Source: Geminocystis herdmanii PCC 6308
Lineage (GTDB): Bacteria; Cyanobacteriota; Cyanobacteriia; Cyanobacteriales; Cyanobacteriaceae
Length of the DNA stretch: 64,000 bases
Reading direction: 5' to 3'
Assembly (NCBI RefSeq): GCF_000332235.1
Contig: NZ_CM001775.1
Location: 188,713 to 252,712 of the forward strand
This document shows positions 36,092 to 44,814 of this stretch, piece by piece. The first letter of the stretch is position 1. Every line of letters begins with the position of its first letter. Both the position numbers and the translations under genes were made by a program. The notes under the pieces were generated by a model that worked only from the letters and a program-made list of their open reading frames with translations, was not told the DNA's origin and searched no databases.

Positions 36092-37111
36092 ATGGATATT
36101 TTTGTTAAAACAAGTAACAAGTCAAAAGATTATAAATGGTTCAATGCTGAAAATAGTCAAATACAATTTCCGAGTATTTCTAATCCTAATCAATTGGAAA
36201 AATTAGTGGATACTGAATTTGAATCTCTGGTTTTATACCGTGAATCAAGGCAATTAATTCTGGCAATAACTGCTTTAAAAAGTGGTAGAACTGATAATCG
36301 TACTCGCCCTATTCGTAACTCTTTAATTTGGATTGCTGATAATGATGATGAAGCAAAAATTAGAGCAATTATTTATGAATATTTAACTGCTAAAGATGAA
36401 TTAGAAAGCAAAGTTGCTAAAGCCATTACTGAGACACCAGAAATTAAGATTGATTATCAAAAAATTAAGAGTGTTGGTGATGAAACTAAAGTAAAAAGAG
36501 CTTCTTTACCACAATCTAATTTAGCTTATAAAATTGGGAATTTAGCTCAATATAAACAAGATTTAAGTAAAGAAATTGAGCAATATAATTTACCGAAAAA
36601 TGAAGGTTTATTAATCTTGATTACTGACAGTAAATCAAAAGAAATTGTTGAGGAATTGAAGCCTTGGCGTGGATTATCTAGTAAAATTTATGGCGGAGAA
36701 TGGATTATTTTAGAAAAAAAGTCACAATCATCGACATCATCAAAATCATCAAAGAATTATTCCACAAATAACAATTCCAACGGATTATTCATCAACGGAT
36801 TATCGATCGTATTAGCAATAGTCTTAATCGTAAGTAATATTTTCTGGTTTTATCAAATTAATGAATTAAAACAAAAAATCAATCAAATTGAAAATTTACA
36901 ATCAGTAATTGATAAATCAAAAGCTGATGTAGAAAGACTAACAACCAATTTAGAAACTGATATTAATACTGCTAAAGATAAATTTGAGAAGGCATTTATA
37001 GAAGCAAAAAAACAATTTAATAAAGATATTTCTGGTGCAACTACTAAATACAAAACTGAAATGACAAAAGTAAAACAAAATTTAAGTGATAGTGTGCAAA
37101 AACTGAATTAA
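36092..37111 (+). CDS. Membrane protein with soluble N-terminal domain and C-terminal coiled coil, third gene of the island
   Basis: 339 residues of no recognised family. Residues 1-205 look soluble and mixed alpha/beta ([51 protein letters not shown]). A Ser/Asn-rich linker (211-230) follows, then one transmembrane helix (about 231-254, [20 protein letters not shown]), then a coiled coil to the end ([30 protein letters not shown]). Translation is probably coupled to the upstream GTPase gene (23-bp gap). The soluble part could be an adaptor that docks the GTPases at the membrane; this is inference from order and topology. Confidence 0.7.
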   Translation: MDIFVKTSNKSKDYKWFNAENSQIQFPSISNPNQLEKLVDTEFESLVLYRESRQLILAITALKSGRTDNRTRPIRNSLIWIADNDDEAKIRAIIYEYLTAKDELESKVAKAITETPEIKIDYQKIKSVGDETKVKRASLPQSNLAYKIGNLAQYKQDLSKEIEQYNLPKNEGLLILITDSKSKEIVEELKPWRGLSSKIYGGEWIILEKKSQSSTSSKSSKNYSTNNNSNGLFINGLSIVLAIVLIVSNIFWFYQINELKQKINQIENLQSVIDKSKADVERLTTNLETDINTAKDKFEKAFIEAKKQFNKDISGATTKYKTEMTKVKQNLSDSVQKLN

Positions 37112-37122
37112 AGTTCAAAGTT

Positions 37123-37340
37123 CGATCGAATGTAGTGCAACTAATGTTCAAGAATTGATTGATGCCTTAGAAGCGAATTGCCCCGGAATTAAAGCTCGTT
37201 TATGTGACGAACAAGGTGCACCTCGTCGCTTCCTCAATTTCTATGTTAATAGTGAGGATATTCGCTTTTTAGATAATGTGGCAACTCCTTTAACCGATGG
37301 TGATGAAGTTAGTATTGTACCTGCGGTTGCTGGGGGCTAA
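37123..37340 (+). pseudogene. 5'-truncated second copy of moaD
   Basis: 218 bp align without gaps to 31,926-32,143 of moaD. There are eight substitutions, all silent (seven third positions and TGA versus TAA as the stop). The first ~19 codons are missing and no start codon with a ribosome-binding site is in place; the first possible start is a TTG at 37,155. It begins 11 bp after the stop codon of the island's third gene, so it marks the right edge of the island. Confidence 0.9.
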
Positions 37341-37370
37341 ATTTAACTAAATCATATTATATTTTATCAT

Positions 37371-37391
37371 AGGGTGGGCATTGCCCACCCT
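37371..37391. repeat. Palindromic repeat AGGGTGGGCATTGCCCACCCT
   Basis: A perfect 10-bp inverted repeat with a one-base centre, between the moaD copy and clpS. The same unit is at 18,466-18,486. It could act as a bidirectional terminator for the converging genes. Confidence 0.8.
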
Positions 37392-37416
37392 ACAACGTAA
37401 GTTCAGTTATGTTATC

Positions 37417-37707
37417 TTATTCCGCAGGTTCGATCGTGCTTGTTAAACCGTGACTTTTTAAAGTTTCACAGTAAAATTCTGCGTGTTCTAAAGCACAGGT
37501 AGTCACTAAGCCAATACCGTTAGTATGGGTTTCCATCATGACGCTAACGGCTTGAGGTTCATTCATGCCGACAGTTTCCATTAATACTTGCACTACATAT
37601 TCCATACTATTAAAACTGTCGTTGTGTAACAATACTCTGTAACCTGAGTCATGTTTGCGTTTAGTTGCTGATTTTTCTGTAGGTTTATCAATTACTTGAG
37701 TTCCCAT
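37417..37707 (-). CDS. clpS: ATP-dependent Clp protease adaptor ClpS
   Basis: A 96-residue adaptor with YRVLLHNDSFNSMEYVVQVL. The conserved HND/DSFN region and the Met/Val-lined pocket recognise N-degron residues. THTNGIGLVTTCALEHAEFY gives the second half. It delivers N-end-rule substrates to ClpC/ClpA. The N-terminal 20 residues are the usual flexible tail. It is the standard cyanobacterial ClpS1 size. It is convergent with the island, 76 bp from the moaD copy. Confidence 0.95.
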   Translation of the reverse strand: MGTQVIDKPTEKSATKRKHDSGYRVLLHNDSFNSMEYVVQVLMETVGMNEPQAVSVMMETHTNGIGLVTTCALEHAEFYCETLKSHGLTSTIEPAE

Positions 37708-37819
37708 AAAATTTAATTACCTCCTTTATAAAAGTTTATAAAGATTATTTTAACGATTAACATAAGCAAAATTTATTGGGTTTTAGAAAAAAACCATTAA
37801 CAATCAGGGAATAAAATCC

Positions 37820-39076
37820 CTAGATTACTAAAGAAGCGATCGTACTCTCTAAAATTTCACTAGCTCGATCGATTTCTTCAGCTGAGACAATAAGAGGTGG
37901 TACAAAACGCAATACTTTTGGACCTGCTGGAGCTAATAATAAACCATTTTCCATAGCTTTTTTGACAATATCCACAGAGGTTAAATCAAAATCCCTTTCG
38001 ATTTCAATACCATCGATTAATCCCCAGCCTCTTACTTCTGAGAATATTTTAGGATATTTTGAGACGATCGATCTTAATTTCGTGCGTAATTGTTCTCCTC
38101 TAGCTTGAACATTTTGAAGGATATTATCTTTTTCCAGAGTCTGTAAAACCGCTAAACCCGCTGCACAAACGAAAGGATTACCGCCAAAAGTACTGGCATG
38201 ATTACCCGGCTCAAAAACATCACAGGAAGCCTTACACATCATCGCACCAATGGGAATACCACCTGCTAAACCTTTGGCTGAGGTGAAAATATCCGGCTCA
38301 ACTCCCAAATTTTCATGCCCCCACATTTTACCCGTTCTACCGACTCCTGTTTGTACTTCATCAAATACTAATAAAATACCCGTATCATCGCAAATTTTGC
38401 GTAACCGTAGGAAATAATCTAAATCACCGGGGATGACTCCTCCTTCTCCTTGTAGTGGTTCAATCATGATTGCGGCTACTCTTCGATCGCCCTCATCGAT
38501 ATTCGTAATCGCTTCTTCGATGGCGATAATATCATTATAGGGAACATACTCGAAACCCGGAACGAGAGGCTCAAAATGTTTTTGATATTTAGGTTGCCCT
38601 GTCGCCGTAACGGTTGCCAATGTGCGTCCATGAAAACTCGATTTAGCGGTAAGAATCACAGGTTGTTCTAAAAATTCTAGTACGGTATGGGCATATTTAC
38701 GCACTAATTTTATAGCGGCTTCGTTGGCTTCTGCACCAGAATTACAGAAAAATACCTTATCAGCGCAGGAATGTTCGACAATCCATTTTGCTAACTGTCC
38801 TTGTTGTTCTGTATAGTAAAAGTTAGATATATGGTGTAACTGCTGAATTTGTTTGGTTACGGCTTCTACTAAGGCAGGATGTGCATGACCAAGAGTACAG
38901 GTTGCAATACCTGCGACAAAGTCGAGATATTCTTTTCCTTCGGTATCCCATAATTTACAACCCTTACCCTTTTCGATCGTAATGGGAAAACGCCCGTAAG
39001 TGTTCATTACATAGGTGTTGAATGTATCTCGATCGAAACCAGTATTTATAGTCGATTCTAATATTGCTGTGTTCAC
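37820..39076 (-). CDS. argD: Acetylornithine aminotransferase
   Basis: A 418-residue class III PLP aminotransferase. The cofactor-binding parts are NSGAEANEAAIKLVRKYAH, FDEVQTGVGRTG and the Schiff-base lysine in FTSAKGLAGGIPIGAM. It makes N-acetylornithine in arginine synthesis and could also act on succinyl-diaminopimelate. Length and motifs are normal. The start MNTAILESTINTGFDRDTFN is the usual short cyanobacterial N-terminus. It is 112 bp upstream of clpS on the same strand, probably separately transcribed. Confidence 0.94.
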   Translation of the reverse strand: MNTAILESTINTGFDRDTFNTYVMNTYGRFPITIEKGKGCKLWDTEGKEYLDFVAGIATCTLGHAHPALVEAVTKQIQQLHHISNFYYTEQQGQLAKWIVEHSCADKVFFCNSGAEANEAAIKLVRKYAHTVLEFLEQPVILTAKSSFHGRTLATVTATGQPKYQKHFEPLVPGFEYVPYNDIIAIEEAITNIDEGDRRVAAIMIEPLQGEGGVIPGDLDYFLRLRKICDDTGILLVFDEVQTGVGRTGKMWGHENLGVEPDIFTSAKGLAGGIPIGAMMCKASCDVFEPGNHASTFGGNPFVCAAGLAVLQTLEKDNILQNVQARGEQLRTKLRSIVSKYPKIFSEVRGWGLIDGIEIERDFDLTSVDIVKKAMENGLLLAPAGPKVLRFVPPLIVSAEEIDRASEILESTIASLVI

Positions 39077-39626
39077 AAATTTACTCCTGATTTTCTATCT
39101 AAGGGAAAATAATTAATTCCTTTAAGATTGACAATTATCTTTTATTCTGTCATATTCAACCCCTTTCCATGATTAATATGAAGAAATGCAGACAATTAAG
39201 CCTCCACAAAAGATTTTTAATAAGTTCGTAGTAAGGGTTTTAACCCTTAACCACCTTAGTTCGATGCAAGAATGTTTGATAAGGGCAGGTTTCAGGTTGC
39301 AGGTTGCAGGTTTCAGGTGTAATTTTCAGAAGATTATATAATTCGATCAAAGAATTGAAGATAAAAAAATCAATTAGGATATATTTTTTGTGAATTCTTT
39401 AACCCTTTCCGATACCCTTTCCGCAACCTTTACAGCACCAAAAATTTTATGATTCACTCAGGTTTAACCCTTATTCCAGAAAATGTGGTTGATGTCTAAT
39501 GGCTAAAGCCATCACTACAAACTTCTTTTGATAATCGATTATTCATCCCTAGTTAAACTCTCATGGATTGAGGGAAAAAAATGATAAGATAATTTTTGCT
39601 ATAGCTAGTAATATTAAAGGAAATAA
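39077..39626. other. Spacer between argD and pdhB
   Basis: 550 bp between divergent genes. Besides the MITE there are two blocks of the AGTAAGGGTTTTAACCCTTA family, at about 39,229 and 39,463. The MITE seems to have inserted in or beside that repeat; a MITE-free version is at 20,865-20,890. The pdhB leader has AAAGGAAATAA before the ATG at 39,627. Confidence 0.65.
39253..39463. mobile_element. Inverted-repeat MITE, copy 3, flanked by TTAACC
   Basis: 211 bp. The left end is ACCTTAGTTCGATGCAAGAA, and the right end ATTTTATGATTCACTCAGGT is its complement-like partner. TTAACC occurs just outside both ends. It is inverted relative to copy 2, with which it shares the GGTTTCAGGTTGCAGGTTGC array, AATTTTCAGAAGAT and GATCAAAGAATTGA. 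Confidence 0.78.
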
Positions 39627-40610
39627 ATGGCAGAAACATTGATGTTTAATGCTTTGCGTCAAGCCATAGACGAAGAAATGGCAAGGGATGACAAAGTTTT
39701 TGTATTAGGAGAAGACGTTGGGCAGTACGGCGGTTCATATAAAGTAACTAAAGGTTTATATGAAAAATACGGCGAATTTAGAGTATTAGACACCCCCATC
39801 GCCGAAAATAGCTTTACAGGAATGGCAGTGGGTGCCGCCATGGCAGGATTACGCCCCATTATCGAAGGGATGAATATGGGTTTTCTCTTACTTGCCTTTA
39901 ATCAAATTGCCAATAATGCAGGAATGATGCGTTATACTTCGGGGGGAAATTATAAAATTCCTACTGTAATTCGAGGACCCGGAGGTGTGGGGCGACAATT
40001 GGGGGCTGAACATTCTCAACGTTTAGAGGCTTATTTTCAAGCTGTACCCGGTTTAAAAATTGTTGCCTGTTCGACGGCTTATAATGCTAAAGGTTTATTA
40101 AAATCTGCTATTAGAGACGATAATCCTGTATTATTTTTTGAACACGTTTTACTCTATAACCACAAAGAAAATCTACCTGATTACGAATATACCGTTCCTT
40201 TAAACAAAGCGGAAATAGTGCGTAAAGGAAAAGATGTCACTATTTTGACTTATTCTCGGATGAGACATCATTGTACCCAAGCGTTAAAACAAATCGAAAA
40301 AGATGGATATGATCCTGAAATCATTGATTTAATTTCCCTCAAACCTTTAGATATGGAGACAATTGGGGAGTCTATCCGCAAAACCCATAAAGTGATCATT
40401 GTGGAAGAGTGTATGAAAACGGGAGGTATCGCTGCGGAATTAACGGCATCGATTAATGATCAATTATTTGATGAGTTAGATGGGCCTGTGGTGCGTTTAT
40501 CTTCTCAAGATATTCCTACTCCTTATAATGGTACTTTAGAAAGATTGACGATCGTACAACCGGAGCAAATCGTTGATGCTGTGCGTAAAATCATGACGAA
40601 TAAAATCTAA
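39627..40610 (+). CDS. pdhB: Pyruvate dehydrogenase E1 component, beta subunit
   Basis: A 327-residue transketolase-like beta subunit. [20 protein letters not shown] and [20 protein letters not shown] are family hallmarks, and [12 protein letters not shown] and [18 protein letters not shown] lie in the C-terminal half. With E1 alpha it decarboxylates pyruvate using thiamine diphosphate and acylates the lipoyl group of E2. pdhA is not adjacent, which is normal in cyanobacteria. A 95-bp gap with AATTAACAATTAAC repeats leads to secD on the same strand. Confidence 0.95.
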   Translation: MAETLMFNALRQAIDEEMARDDKVFVLGEDVGQYGGSYKVTKGLYEKYGEFRVLDTPIAENSFTGMAVGAAMAGLRPIIEGMNMGFLLLAFNQIANNAGMMRYTSGGNYKIPTVIRGPGGVGRQLGAEHSQRLEAYFQAVPGLKIVACSTAYNAKGLLKSAIRDDNPVLFFEHVLLYNHKENLPDYEYTVPLNKAEIVRKGKDVTILTYSRMRHHCTQALKQIEKDGYDPEIIDLISLKPLDMETIGESIRKTHKVIIVEECMKTGGIAAELTASINDQLFDELDGPVVRLSSQDIPTPYNGTLERLTIVQPEQIVDAVRKIMTNKI

Positions 40611-40705
40611 ATAATTAACAATTAACAATTAACAATTAACAATGAATAATTAACAATGCAACGGATAATATACACAGAAATAATCATTATTTATTATAAA
40701 TTTTA

Positions 40706-42115
40706 ATGGAAAAACAAAGAGCTTTTATTATTTTAATCATTGTTTTAATTGCCACTTCGATCGTAACTTTGATAAATTTGCCCTTACAATTAGGGTTAGA
40801 TTTACGAGGAGGATCACAATTAACCATACAATTACAAACTACTCCCGAAGTGCCAGAAATTACCACTGAGAAACTAGAAGGAGTACGCACGGTTATTGAT
40901 AATCGAGTCAATGGTTTAGGGGTATCAGAAGCGGTGGTGCAAAGTGTGGGAAACGATCGAATTTTAGTACAGTTACCCGGTGTAAATGATCCCCAAGAAG
41001 CGGAAAGAGTCTTAGGGGGTACAGCTCAATTAGATTTTCGTACCGAAACCGACAACCCCGAAATTCAAGCTCAATATCAAATTAGACAACAAGAATTAGG
41101 AGAGTTAGTTTTTCAAGCTCAATTATTGCAAGGAGAAGAATTAACCGCCCAAGAGGCTAAAATTGAGGCAAAACGAGCTGAAATAGCCGAATTATCAGAA
41201 CAGTTATACACAAAAAGCGAATTAAATGGGGAAAAACTGAAAACCGCCGGTTATCAACCGACTCAACAGGGTACAGACTGGGAAGTAATCCTCGAATTTA
41301 ATGACGAAGGAGGCAAATTATTTGCTGAATTAACTAAAAGTATCGCAGGTACAGGACGTACTTTAGGTATTTTTCTCGATAATAGATTAATTAGCGCTCC
41401 CGGTGTCAGTGCTGAATATGCTAGTACAGGAATTATGGGGGGTAGAGCAACGATTTCTGGTGGAGGAGGCTATACCCTCGAACAAGCTAGAGAATTAGCC
41501 CTACAATTAGAAGGAGGCGCTTTACCTTTACCCGTGAAAATTGTCGAAAATCGTACCGTTGGAGCAACTTTAGGACAAGATAGTATTCGTAGAAGTATTA
41601 TTGCAGGACTTTCTGGTTTAGTGCTGGTTTTAATCTTTATGGCTATTTATTATCGTTTACCGGGGATTATTGCCGATTTATCTTTAATTATCTATGCCAT
41701 CCTTAACTTAGCTTGTTTTTCGATCGCAGGAGTAACGTTAACTTTACCCGGTATTGCAGGTTTTCTCCTGAGTATTGGTATGGCGGTAGATGCCAACGTG
41801 TTAATTTTTGAACGGACAAGGGAAGAATTAAGAGACGGAAAAACCCTCTATCGATCGGTCGAATCGGGCTTTTATCGTGCATTTGGCAGTATTTTAGATG
41901 GTAACGTCACTACCTTAATCGCTTGTATTGCTTTATTCTGGTTAGGTTCAGGTTTAGTCAAGGGTTTTGCTTTAACTTTAGGTATTGGTGTTGTCGTCAG
42001 TATGTTCACTGCGTTAACTTGTACTCGTACTTTTATGCTAATTACCGTACTAGGCTTTCCCAATATTCGTCAACGTCCCGAATTATTCTGTCCTAATCTT
42101 AAGCCGATCGAATAA
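40706..42115 (+). CDS. secD: Protein translocase subunit SecD
   Basis: 469 residues. A first transmembrane helix lies near residues 7-24, followed by [15 protein letters not shown], the D1 signature. The large periplasmic P1 domain follows, and the last third carries five helices with [40 protein letters not shown] and [20 protein letters not shown]. SecD assists Sec-dependent export using the proton gradient, in complex with SecF. secF normally follows directly; here it is not within the window. The gene follows pdhB, an order common in cyanobacteria. Confidence 0.95.
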   Translation: MEKQRAFIILIIVLIATSIVTLINLPLQLGLDLRGGSQLTIQLQTTPEVPEITTEKLEGVRTVIDNRVNGLGVSEAVVQSVGNDRILVQLPGVNDPQEAERVLGGTAQLDFRTETDNPEIQAQYQIRQQELGELVFQAQLLQGEELTAQEAKIEAKRAEIAELSEQLYTKSELNGEKLKTAGYQPTQQGTDWEVILEFNDEGGKLFAELTKSIAGTGRTLGIFLDNRLISAPGVSAEYASTGIMGGRATISGGGGYTLEQARELALQLEGGALPLPVKIVENRTVGATLGQDSIRRSIIAGLSGLVLVLIFMAIYYRLPGIIADLSLIIYAILNLACFSIAGVTLTLPGIAGFLLSIGMAVDANVLIFERTREELRDGKTLYRSVESGFYRAFGSILDGNVTTLIACIALFWLGSGLVKGFALTLGIGVVVSMFTALTCTRTFMLITVLGFPNIRQRPELFCPNLKPIE

Positions 42116-42147
42116 ACTTAGTCATTGTCTCTCCAATCATTTCGATC

Positions 42148-42169
42148 GAGACGTAAAATTTTACGTCTC
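42148..42169. repeat. Perfect palindrome GAGACGTAAAATTTTACGTCTC
   Basis: A 22-bp palindrome 32 bp after the secD stop codon; degenerate copies are at 3377 and around 18,414. It may act as a transcript end for secD. Confidence 0.8.
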
Positions 42170-42201
42170 AAGTGTTAGGTTAAAGAATTGAGAAGAAACT
42201 T

Positions 42202-42235
42202 ATGTTTATTGATTTTCTTCTTTTTTTTGTACAAG
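42202..42235 (+). repeat. Left direct repeat flanking vapBC
   Basis: ATGTTTATTGATTTTCTT followed by CTTTTTTTTGTACAAG. It is nearly identical to 43,194-43,226 (three differences), in the same orientation, on the other side of the vapBC pair. Confidence 0.7.
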
Positions 42236-42402
42236 AAAGAGTCTTCAATAATTATGATTGTTTCACTGTGGAACGGGCATCCTGCCCGTATGTTAGGAGA
42301 TGTCTAATACACTAATAAAAAATCCTTCATGCTTTCCTTGTCTCTCTTTGTTTTTAACTTATAATATTTTTGTTATTCTAATATTTATATATTTAAAGAA
42401 TC

Positions 42403-42648
42403 ATGGAAACTTTTATTAATTTCAACCAAGAAAATCAGGAAAAACTCCAATATATTCAAGAAAAGACTAATCAAAATATAGAGTCTTCAATCATTACAGC
42501 TATTGAAATTTATTTTAAACAAATAAAAGCTCAAGAAGATCCCCTCGCACGACTCAAACAAAGTCCTTTAATTGCTAGTTTTGAAGGGGATGCTAATTTA
42601 TCGGAAAAGTGTGAAGAAATTTTCCGTCATTCCCTAGAAAATAAATGA
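42403..42648 (+). CDS. VapB-like antitoxin
   Basis: An 81-residue protein. The N-terminal part (ENQEKLQYIQEKTNQNIESS) has the spacing of a ribbon-helix-helix DNA-binding domain. The C-terminal part (SPLIASFEGDANLSEKCEEI) looks like the toxin-binding tail often seen with cyanobacterial PIN toxins. The stop overlaps the start of the toxin gene by 4 bp (ATGA). Cognate antitoxin by context. Confidence 0.75.
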   Translation: METFINFNQENQEKLQYIQEKTNQNIESSIITAIEIYFKQIKAQEDPLARLKQSPLIASFEGDANLSEKCEEIFRHSLENK

Positions 42649-43064
42649 TTATTGCAGATACGGGGTTTTTTTTAGCTTTATTCAACCTTAATGACAAATA
42701 TCACTTAAAAGCTCGAAATATTTTATACAGTCTTAGTGAATCTTTAATTACCACCCATCCAGTAATTACAGAAACTTGCTATTTACTTGTGACTAGGGGA
42801 GGAGGAATTAAGCAAGAATGTCAATTTTTAAAAGATGTAGCCGATGAAGCATTTAAAATTTTTGAGTTCAATCCTCAACATTTCCATAGAATGGCATTAC
42901 TAATTAGTCAATATCAAAATTTGCCGATGGATTATGCCGATGCTTCTTTGGTGGTTTTAGCTGAAGAATTAAAGGAAAGAAGAATTCTTACTACTGATTT
43001 TCGAGATTTTTCAGTTTATCGTTGGAATAATATTAATACTTTTGAAAATTTACTTCTAATATAA
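42645..43064 (+). CDS. VapC-like PIN-domain ribonuclease toxin
   Basis: A 139-residue intact PIN domain. It starts MIIADTGFFLALFN (Asp5), and TTHPVITETCYLL holds the second acidic residue. MDYADASLVVLAEEL gives the central Asp pair, and ILTTDFRDFSVYRW gives the last Asp. All expected metal ligands are present. It should cleave RNA when released by the upstream antitoxin. Together they form a compact cassette in the space where secF would be expected, flanked by direct repeats. Confidence 0.85.
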   Translation: MIIADTGFFLALFNLNDKYHLKARNILYSLSESLITTHPVITETCYLLVTRGGGIKQECQFLKDVADEAFKIFEFNPQHFHRMALLISQYQNLPMDYADASLVVLAEELKERRILTTDFRDFSVYRWNNINTFENLLLI

Positions 43065-43419
43065 CCGATTATTGCCTCAAACTTATACAATAGACTTCTC
43101 CAAAAATCATGATTGTCAATCAGAGATCATTAAAAACATAACTTGGATTGATAAAAAGTTTATCAAAATTAATTTTATTTTTCATTATGGTCGATGTCTA
43201 TTGATTTTCTTATTTTTTTGTACAAGAGTTTATTGACTGATAAATCAATGTTTGAGGGTTTTAAACCTGAAACCTAACCTAGTAAAAATTACCCTTTTAA
43301 TCAGTGCTTAACGTCAGTTAGGTATCAAAAATTTAATTTTTCCAAAAGTATAAAAGTAGCTTTATTTCTTTTTGCCGATCCTTATCTATATCTATAAATA
43401 AAGGTATTGTCTGAAAATT
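43065..43419. other. Spacer between vapC and the response regulator
   Basis: 355 bp between convergent genes. It contains the right direct repeat and a TTTAAACCTGAAACCTAACC block like those in the MITEs. No coding or RNA signal is seen. Confidence 0.6.
43194..43226 (+). repeat. Right direct repeat flanking vapBC
   Basis: ATGTCTATTGATTTTCTT followed by ATTTTTTTGTACAAG. Partner of the copy at 42,202-42,235. The rest of the 43,065-43,419 spacer is AT-rich with a GAGGGTTTTAAACCTGAAAC repeat and no gene. Confidence 0.7.
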
Positions 43420-43983
43420 TTATTGTAATTTTTTCTTCACAAAAGACATAACCTGATTGAGTTGTTTTTTCAATTGCGCAACTTCAGATTCTAAATGAGC
43501 TACTTTTGCTTGTAATTGTTCCAATTCTATACCTCCTGAAGTTCCTCCCATGGTGGGAGTATCAGTTGGGGTACTAGCCATTAATTTAACCAATTTCTTG
43601 GATTTTTCCATGGACTCTCGGATACCGTGAATCAACTGTTTTTGATCAAAGGGTTTTTCTAAGAAAGAGAAAAATTCAAAAGGTTCGGGAATTTTATCAG
43701 TTACTTCATCTTTCCTACCTGACATCATTAAAAGAGGAATAGCTTTTAATCGAGCATCTTTTTGTATTTCTTGGTAAACTTCCCAACCGCTCATTTTTGG
43801 TAGAAAAAAATCTAACATGATCAAATTAGGATTACAACTGTGGATTAATTCCATGCCTAGAAGTCCGTCTTTGGCTTCCACTATGTCAAACTTAAATTTT
43901 TCTGGTGGTAGCATCTCTTTAACAGTTTTTCTAATAACCAGACTGTCATCAATAAGTAAAATTTTGTGATTTGCCACAATCAA
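43420..43983 (-). CDS. Response regulator with receiver domain and C-terminal coiled coil
   Basis: 187 residues. Residues 7-125 are a CheY-like receiver: the acidic pair Asp12-Asp13 (LLIDDSLVI), phospho-acceptor Asp58 in NLIMLDFFLP, Ser89-like in LLMMSGR and Lys in FLEKPF. A short linker (STPTDTPTMGG) leads to a 35-residue coiled coil (LEQLQAKVAHLESEVAQLKK). There is no DNA-binding domain, so output is probably through protein contact, as in pilus or motility regulators. No histidine kinase is adjacent. Confidence 0.88.
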   Translation of the reverse strand: MIVANHKILLIDDSLVIRKTVKEMLPPEKFKFDIVEAKDGLLGMELIHSCNPNLIMLDFFLPKMSGWEVYQEIQKDARLKAIPLLMMSGRKDEVTDKIPEPFEFFSFLEKPFDQKQLIHGIRESMEKSKKLVKLMASTPTDTPTMGGTSGGIELEQLQAKVAHLESEVAQLKKQLNQVMSFVKKKLQ

Positions 43984-44192
43984 ACTCCTTGCAAAAAAAA
44001 TAAGACTTTAATGGTATTTAGTATAGTAAAACTTTGGTAACTTTCTTTGACGAAATTTCCATAACTTTATTTTTCATCCACATAAATAATGCTAAGTAAA
44101 CCTGAGTAAACCATACAAATAGATGAGATGATGAATGACTTGGAAGACTTGGAAGACTCCGAAGACAGGGAGATTATATTTTGCATCAGTAC

Positions 44193-44771
44193 TTAGTTAA
44201 ATGGGTTTTTGTTTTGAAATAACTCTATTTCTACTTGCTCACAAATACGATGATAAGATATTAAGTGTATCTCTTGAACATAGGGGGTATTTTTTTCAGA
44301 GACAAAGAGGGGATAATCAATTAAGTCACCCATTATGCCACCATCGTTACCCGCCATGCCAATGGTAATTAAACCTTGTTCTTTAGCGGTTTTTAAGGCA
44401 TAAATAACATTACGGGATTTTCCTGATGTGGACAATACCCATAACATATCTCCTGTTTTGCCAAAACATTCTACTTGACGTGAAAAAATGGTGGCAAATT
44501 CATGATCATTACTCCAAGCGGTGAGGGTAGCAGGATTTGTGCCGAGGGCGATGGCTGGTAATCCGGGTCGATCGAACTGAAACCGTCCGACAAACTCAGC
44601 GGCAATGTGTTGAGCATCTGCGGCTGAACCACCATTGCCACAAATAAAAAGAGTGTGTCCTGCTTGAAAACGACGAGCTACTTCTTGACTAACTCGATCT
44701 ATCGATCGACAATATTCTTCATTAAAGGCGTTTTCAAGACATTTTAAACGTTCTTGTATCCAATGATTCAA
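44193..44771 (-). CDS. gmhA: Phosphoheptose isomerase, SIS domain
   Basis: A 192-residue SIS protein. FICGNGGSAADAQHIAAEFV and WVLSTSGKSRNVIYALKTA are the phosphosugar-binding loops, and TAWSNDHEFATIFSRQVE and HLISYHRICEQVE are typical of GmhA. It isomerises sedoheptulose-7-phosphate for heptose synthesis in lipopolysaccharide. DiaA, a DnaA-binding protein, is a close paralogue, but the heptose-isomerase residues fit better. It is 43 bp downstream of the synthase gene on the same strand, perhaps one transcript. Confidence 0.88.
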   Translation of the reverse strand: MNHWIQERLKCLENAFNEEYCRSIDRVSQEVARRFQAGHTLFICGNGGSAADAQHIAAEFVGRFQFDRPGLPAIALGTNPATLTAWSNDHEFATIFSRQVECFGKTGDMLWVLSTSGKSRNVIYALKTAKEQGLITIGMAGNDGGIMGDLIDYPLFVSEKNTPYVQEIHLISYHRICEQVEIELFQNKNPFN

Positions 44772-44814
44772 TCTTTTCCTCCTGATTTGAGATAATCACA
44801 AAATTCGATCATTT

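Noticed and set aside
37155-37340. 61-residue MoaD-like protein as a separate gene
   Set aside because: It lacks a proper start and the first beta strand of the ubiquitin fold. It is better read as a truncated duplicate.
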